From Lobulomyces angularis (taxonomy: Eukaryota; Chytridiomycota; Chytridiomycetes; Lobulomycetales; Lobulomycetaceae), in assembly GCA_027604685.1 (NCBI GenBank), contig JADHYX010000283.1:1-27791 (forward strand): a DNA stretch of 27,791 nt, read 5' to 3'. The notes beneath the pieces are model-generated. The model worked only from the letters and a program-made list of their open reading frames with translations, ran no database searches and was not told the DNA's origin. The position numbers and the translations under genes were made by a program. Shown here piece after piece: positions 21,833-27,791 of the stretch (positions are counted from its first letter, which is position 1; every line of letters starts with the position of its first letter).

Positions 21833-22939
21833 ATGCCTGCTGTTTCTCCTTACATTGAAATTCCTACTATAGATATTTCTGGTCTCTACTTTCAACAGTC
21901 TGATCCAAACTACAAACTTGCTTCTAAGCGTTTATTCAACGCAGTTAAAGAATTCGGTTTTGCCAATATCATCAATCACAACCTCCTTCACTCTAATCAA
22001 GAAAAATTAAACTCGGAATCTGTGAAATTCTTTCAAGACAAAGATGCTTCTGTAAGAAATTCTGTTAGAAGAAATGAATTCACTTCAAGAGGTAAACTTC
22101 ATTGATGATATTTTTTTTTATTTCGGTACAATTTAAAAAGGTTTTGCTGATAATGAGTTAACCAAGCAAAAGTTAGATAACAAAATGGTATTTGATTTTG
22201 CCAATCCGTTAACGGAAACTCCAAAAAGTTTGGATTTACAAAACTACTCTGAAGGAATTAATCAATGGCCAAAAGATAGAGAAGAATTTAAAAACAGCTG
22301 TTTGACACAATTTTTTGACTTAGATAAACTTGCTTTAATCATATTTAAAGCTTTAATATTCGAATTGAATTTGGATTTTGATACTGTTTATAAAAGTTTG
22401 GATTTGGACTTTCGGGAAGCCAAAATGAGATTAAATTACTACCCAATTGAAAAAGATGTATCGTTTGGTGTTTATGATCATGTAATTTTAAATTTTAACT
22501 TTTTTTAATTAAATTTTTAACAAAAAAAAATAAATTCATTTAGGCTGATCCTGGTTTAATAACTTTGTTATGGCAACAAAAAAGTGGTCTAGAAGCATTT
22601 CATGTAAAAACACAACAATGGTTAAAAGTGAATCCAATTGAAGGTGCATTTGTTTTAAATATTGGTGATATGTTTCAAGTACTTTCAAATAATGTTCTAA
22701 AAGCTGCCATTCATAGAGTAAAGATGGATGGTGATTCTACAGTTACTGCTGAAAATAACTATCGATTGTCTAGTCCTTTTTTTTTCAATCCTGGGTTTAA
22801 ATCTACAGTGAAACCATTCACAAAGTCTGAGAAACCTGTATACAAAGCTCTAAATTGGGCGGAGTTTAGATTAAAGAGAACGCTTGGAAACTATGCAGAT
22901 CATGGTTTGGAGGTTCAAATCGACCAATATCTCATTTAG
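21833..22939 (+). CDS. 2-oxoglutarate/Fe(II)-dependent dioxygenase, isopenicillin-N-synthase-like
   Basis: Three exons (21833-22091, 22141-22481, 22544-22939) join in phase to 331 residues, the usual length for this superfamily. The N-terminal domain opens with IPTIDISGL and contains EFGFANIINH, the classic DIOX_N pattern. The catalytic jelly-roll has the iron ligands His200 and Asp202 (YDH then ADPG, split by the second intron), His257 (AAIHRV), and the 2-oxoglutarate-binding R274-x-S276 (YRLS). The motif set is complete, so an active oxygenase is expected. It would oxidise a small molecule with 2-oxoglutarate and O2; the substrate cannot be told from sequence. It is the only plus-strand gene found and ends 190 bases from the stop of the converging RING/TPR gene. 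The other oxidative gene nearby is the P450, on the opposite strand. Confidence 0.93.
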
Positions 22940-23128
22940 TATTTTTGTATATAAATACTGTATATCATTATTTATCAGTAGAAATTAATAAATTATTTTT
23001 TTCGGCAAGAATTTTTTTTTTTTTTTTTTTGGAAAAGACTAATTTTTAATTTTTTTAATATTTGAAGTTTCTTTTTTTTTTTGTTTAATTTACTTTTGAT
23101 ATTAAAAAGTAAATAATATATGTTAAAT

Positions 23129-26100
23129 TTATAACCAGTATCTGGCTTTAAAAAATGCAACCATTTCTGGGTCAGTTTTTGCTTTTTTACTAACACCAGC
23201 ATATACTTCCATCAATGTTTCATACTCATTGTTTTCATCTAAAATTTTAACGTAACTTTCCAAACTTTTAATGCCTGGTAATTTGTTATATTTTTTATTA
23301 TAAAAAAAAGTATATGAATAGTTAGAAATTTTTTAAAATTATCGTTTTGCTTTTATACCTCCTCTATGTTTTCCTTCCAAAATTAAACAGTTAATTAACA
23401 AATTTTCTCTAAACTTTTTTTCTTTTAAAAAAAGTCTATTAATTTCACTAAATATAAATATTTCATCTTCAGTTGGCTTTGTATTTAAGGAATCATAATC
23501 ATTTAAAATAAATCCAGAATAAAATTTTTGTGCTTCACTGGATGAAACAAACTGATTCAGAATTGATCCCAGTTCCACATAAATTTCAATATTATTTGGT
23601 GAATAGTTTAAGGCTTCCTTATAAAATTTAATGCTGAGGTTTAAAAACTCTTCTTTAGTTGAAGATTGGTCCACAAAATTTTTAAGCTTTAGGTGATCAA
23701 ACAAGTTAAATTTTATGAAATTGACTTTTGCTAAACTAACTCTCGTCAATACCCAGTCATATCCATCAAACTTTGAAATCTTTTTATTATTTAATTCGGG
23801 CCTATTTCCAGGTGTTACTGAAGGTCTCACTTGAGAAACTTGCGTCAATCGCATTGTTGAATTAGATTTTGAAACAGTCAAGTTATTCTTTGATGCAGTT
23901 AAATTATTTTTTGACGCAGTCAAGTTTTTGGAAGTGGGCACTGCTAGGTTAAATTTTGACGTAGTTTTGGAAGTTGAAGTTACTGCCAAGTTATTTTTTG
24001 ATGCAGGTGCAATTTTTGAATTTTTTGCTGATAAATTACTTTTAGAACCAGTTTTAGTTGTCTCAACTTTTTTTGGAGTATTTAATAATATAGCAAGATT
24101 TCCTACTTTTTCTTGATGATGCTGAGAAGGTTTTGTTATTGATTTGCTCTTGGAGAAAGCTAAATTTTCTTTACTCATTTTACTAATTGGCAAAATTTTT
24201 TTTGCATTTGTTTCCACTTTAGCAGGAAGTGTTGGATTTCCTACCACTCCGTCGGTTTTTTTAACTTCGGATTTAATGGTTGTCGTTGCAAGTGACTTTT
24301 TTATAACCGGTTTTTTGACAACAGTTTTGTCATTTTTTTCTGTCCGCGCTTCTTCCAATATTGTATCGTCCATTTTATAAAAGTTTAAGTGGAAATCTCC
24401 CCACCATAACTGTGATGTAAATTTCTGTGAAGGTTCAGCTATTATATTATCAGGGTTTTCTTTTTCCGCTACAAAAAATAGAATTAAAAATAAAATATAA
24501 AAAAAAAATATAAATATATATATTTTATGAGTAAAACTTTTATAAGATTGTTTTATTAATTTACTGTCAAGAGCACATAATAATGACTTCTCGGCATCAA
24601 GCAAGAAAGTATAAATTTCCTCAACTTTAAAAAACTTTAAATCAGCTTCCCCTAAATTTGAAATAAACTCAAATTTTTCTAACTGGAGAGTTCCAAGTGA
24701 GTTTACGTACTTGGGCTCTTTAGTATTTGTTAAATAGACTAAAATCTTAAATACATTTAGGTTGACGTTCAAAAAATTAAATTTATTCTTTAGATTATGA
24801 GTGTTTAGCTCCTCAAATTTGTTTAAAAATCTGTATAAAATTATAATTGACTGGAAAAGTATTTTAGTCTGAGCTTTTCTCTTCTTTGTTATTTCACTCG
24901 TCTTTAAACTAGTTTCGGGTATATTAGTGGTTGTCATATTTAGTTTTAATATTTCAGTTTGAGCCTCTAAAAAATGTAAGTTCATTTTAAAAAATTTTTG
25001 AGATTTTGGATTGATCTTTTTCATTTCTTCAGTTAATTCAAATAAAAAATCATAGACAATTTCAGTTGCTAGTTCAAGTTTTCCCAATTTTCCATAACAC
25101 TTGGAGAGGGACAACCAGGCCACTCTTAAAACATCATTGCTGAGCTGATACCAATCTTCCACCAAAAGTGGTTGCGAGTAATCAGATTTTTGCTGAAAAA
25201 GTTGTTCTTGGTTTATACAATATTTCTGAATGCAATCTGTTAAATAATAAACCGCCTCGTTTAATACGCTTTTTTCAAAATTGACTTGTTGTGATTTTTC
25301 TAGCGCTATTCCCTATGGAATGAAGAGATTATAGTAATATATTAATATTTTAAATTATTAAAAATTTTATTTTACCAATAACAATTTTCCAGCAAAAGAA
25401 TCAGTGTCTTTACCAACTGCTCTTCTCAAAAAGACAATTGCTTCATTGATCTTTCCTAGAAATAGTAAATTTCTCCCATAATGAATACTACAACATCATA
25501 AAAAAAAATTTACACATATATTAATGAAATGAACTGCGCTTTGTTAATTAAAAAATATATTTTTTTTTTTTTTTTACTTCGCATCGAGAGACTTTGGATT
25601 TACTTTACAAGCCATTAAAAACTTGTCTGATATGTTAAGAAAATTCTGCTCTTCATTTTGATCCAGTGAAGAGAAACTACTACCTATTTTGGCGCCTACC
25701 GTGTTCATAGTTTTTAATTTCCAGGATAGTAATCCTTGCACCTCAGCCGCTTTATCAGATTGTCCAGCAGCCAGCAACCTGTGATATTCCTCCTCCATTG
25801 CGCGTATTTTAAACTCGTCACTTTTATCCTTTGAAACGCCTTTAATTTATTTGCAATAAATTTTTTTATTTTTATTTTAATATTAACTAATAATAAAAAG
25901 AAATAAAACCTAATGAAAGAAGTAATCCTTCAATTTCATCAGCGCAAAAAGAATCCTTAGCAATCATATTTTCATCGACAACATCTTTTTTTTTTTGAAG
26001 ATTGTTTGGAATAGGAAAAAAATTATTGTATTCAATAATTTCCTCTAATATTAGTCCAATTTGCAATTGACAATGACTCTCCTCCTCTTTTTCATTCTCA

Positions 26101-27757
26101 GATTTGTCATTTAACTTAGAAAGAAGATTAACTAGTTTAATTTTAATCGTTTCTAATTGTGGAATAGCAGTTTCCAGTGCAATTTGCCCCGAAAATTTTT
26201 TGGAAAATTTAAGTGTTTCGTTTAAGTTTCGTCTATAACTGGCTATATGATTATTTAGAATTTTCAATTTTGAAACATTGAAGTCATCTCCAGAAAGAAC
26301 TTTTTTATCCATCAATGCTTGTTCCCATGATTTAAATAAATATTTTTCTTTAAGTACAGGGATTTCGATGGCATTTTGTACTATGCACATGGCTTTGTGG
26401 TACTCAGTTTCCACCAGTGGAATAATTAAATCACATTTGCATTTTTCAATACAACTCGTTTTATGTTTAAACCCATCTACAGACCTTTCCAATTCACTAC
26501 TCTTCGCCTCAAATTTTTTGCATTTGATGCATTGCCATTCAATAGACTCTGAAATTTCTAAATCTTTTAGCAAAACCGCGCCTTTTTCTGAAAAATCATG
26601 CTTTAAGATGATTGAAGGTGGTTTTACTTTAAGTTCCGCTAAATATTTTTCTACTTTGGGATTTGAAATTGCAGTAAATTTAATTTCAGTCGCCTCGTTA
26701 AATGCATCATTGTTTTTTGTAGAAAAACAAAAAGGGCAATTTATGCGCACAATCTGTGATCCAGCCTCCTTATCTATTTCTATTGCTTTTTCACCAAACA
26801 AGTCTAGACAAGTGTAACAAAAAATATGTTTGCATGAATTGATTTTTGTGCTAAAATAGGACCAAGGACGAAAAACCACCCCACTACATAAATTACATAA
26901 CAAATCTTCCGAAAATTTATTATCGTCCTCCACAAAATGTGGCCTTCTGACAGGTTTATCTAAATAAGATTATTATTTATGGTTACTAGAGAAATTTCAC
27001 GTATTTTTTTCTTTTTTTTTTATTTAAATTTTTAATTTACCACGCCGAATTGTAATATGATAATCTGATGAACCTTGCATATCAGCGGCCAAAACATGTA
27101 AAGTTACAGATGTATCACCTAATAGCAAATCAACCGAGAGTTCGTTCGGTGCCTCTGCCCCACTACTGTTATTTATTACTGTTACTTTTGCTTTTGGATT
27201 TATAGCAAATGACTTTATTGTTATATTTTTTATAAATCCAACATTTAGGGTGTAAAACTTTTCAGAGGGTTGAAAATCAGGCCTTAAAAAACCAGATTCA
27301 AATTTGATGTTGCTTAGTCCAGATTCACTTTCTATACAAATATTATTAAAAAATTGTATTAACAGACGTATATTTCAAAATTTTCAAACCAGCTGGTTTT
27401 TGTATTTTTATGATGTAAGTACTACTTGTTGTCTTATCTGGTGCATCTACTTTAATGGACACTTCATTTTGTCCATTTTTCAGTGATATATTTCCATTGC
27501 TGTTAGTTTTTTGTACTTGGGCATACCCATCAGTCTCAGTTGGAATTGCTTTTATTAATATTTCTAAATTATAAAGTTTTTTAGTTTTTTTTATTTAAAA
27601 AATTTTGATTTTATAGTTTTAAGAATTAACCTTCCACATCAGAAGCGACAGTACAGTAATACAAGTATATACATTTATCAAAAGGAGGTTTGCAAGTTAT
27701 AATTTCATTAGATGTTTTTGAAGTAATTGAAATTTTTTTTAATGTGGAATCATCCAT
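23129..27757 (-). CDS. Cadherin-like/RING/TRAF-type zinc finger/TPR protein, probable E3 ubiquitin ligase
   Basis: Nine exons (27631-27757, 27390-27563, 27041-27331, 25910-26959, 25578-25839, 25376-25487, 24565-25312, 23359-24468, 23129-23274) join in phase to 1339 residues. Residues about 1-99 and 101-197 are two cadherin-like beta-sandwich repeats: the second begins LSNIKFESGFLRPDFQPSEK and both end in a YxIxI strand. A C3HC4 RING spans 219-275 (CNLC, CKHIFCYTC, CPFC). TRAF-type zinc pairs follow: C341, C344, H363, C367 and C371, C373, H385, C389. Then come a helical stretch, TPR-like helices (about 550-900, for example IHYGRNLLFLGKINEAIVFL), a Lys/Ser/Thr-rich linker (about 950-1120), and a final TPR-like region (about 1140-1330, IKFYKEALNYSPNNIEIYVE). 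RINGs of this type recruit E2 enzymes; the beta-sandwiches and TPRs would bind targets. No signal peptide is seen. I know no named family with this order. Confidence 0.88.
23857..23936 (-). repeat. 21-bp coding repeat in the linker
   Basis: Near-tandem 21-bp units encode the heptads ASKNNLT, ASKNNLT and VSKSNST of the linker in the RING/TPR protein. Related SKSNL, SKNNLAV and SKFNLAV segments occur up to about 24060. The linker is basic and Ser/Thr-rich, probably disordered and a likely phosphorylation target. Confidence 0.7.
24469..24564 (-). other. Stop-free 96-nt intron within the RING/TPR gene
   Basis: The segment begins GTAAAT and ends TTTTGTAG on the minus strand and separates exons 7 and 8 (phase 1). 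It is a multiple of three and has no stop in the host frame. Its translation contains IYIFIFFFYILFLILFFV, unlike the surrounding hydrophilic sequence, which supports treating it as an intron. Confidence 0.75.
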
Positions 27758-27791
27758 ACTTTTAAAGTTTTGTATATATTAAAAAAAAAAA

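Noticed and set aside
22993..23202. Separate minus-strand 69-codon frame
   Set aside because: Another frame over the last exon of the RING/TPR gene and its T-rich 3' flank; the spliced frame ends properly at 23129.
23928..24380. Two plus-strand frames of 62 and 78 codons
   Set aside because: Antisense shadows of the basic linker of the RING/TPR protein; hydrophobic composition is the mirror of Lys/Asn/Thr codons.
26278..26817. Plus-strand 179-codon frame
   Set aside because: It lies antisense within exon 4 of the RING/TPR gene, whose RING and zinc-finger motifs establish the minus strand as coding.
25887..26933. RING protein as a stand-alone gene starting at 26933
   Set aside because: The apparent start is GTG, and the exon has in-phase GT-AG introns on both sides linking it to the beta-sandwich exons and the TPR exons.

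Overview
The window is a strongly AT-rich piece of eukaryotic nuclear DNA. Its genes are split by many short introns (mostly about 50-100 nt, GT-AG, T-rich before the acceptor), and it has long A/T homopolymers and one 10-N assembly gap. Gene content points to an early-diverging zoosporic fungus (chytrid or Rozella-like). It combines a fungal-type HNH nuclease, a Crinkler-type locus, a Ty1/copia relic, an animal-like exportin-7 and a BAG1-like co-chaperone. The lineage is inference.

Layout. Positions 1-7700 are a degenerate accessory block: a 39-bp direct repeat, a possible relic of a telomere-linked helicase-like gene, a Ty1/copia RNase H relic, an apparently intact HNH nuclease gene with a minisatellite-encoded coiled coil, a 38-bp tandem repeat, a stray P-loop NTPase fragment, and a Crinkler (ubiquitin-like / P-loop NTPase / PD-(D/E)XK nuclease) locus broken by several frameshifts and an in-frame stop. 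Positions 8400-16500 are a compact, all-minus-strand set of conserved genes whose exons I could join in phase: BAG1-like (242 aa), a seven-helix membrane protein (348 aa) and exportin-7 (1069 aa, 22 exons). A gene-poor stretch with the N gap follows. After it come a cytochrome P450 (519 aa, minus), an orphan reading frame, and a 2-oxoglutarate/Fe(II) dioxygenase (331 aa, plus). A large minus-strand gene then fills the right end.

The right-end gene (23129-27757, nine exons) is the most unusual intact one. Phase-consistent splicing joins two cadherin-like beta-sandwich domains, a C3HC4 RING, a TRAF-type zinc-finger segment, TPR-like helices and a basic repeat-rich linker into one 1339-residue protein, probably an E3 ubiquitin ligase. 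Its fourth intron from the 3' side of the coding region (between exons 7 and 8) is stop-free, a multiple of three, and would encode a membrane-helix-like segment if retained.

The conserved genes do not form a pathway. The left block looks like a fast-evolving nuclease/effector and transposon region beside a housekeeping region. The P450 and the dioxygenase are oxidative enzymes about 1.8 kb apart and could share a pathway, but only proximity supports that.
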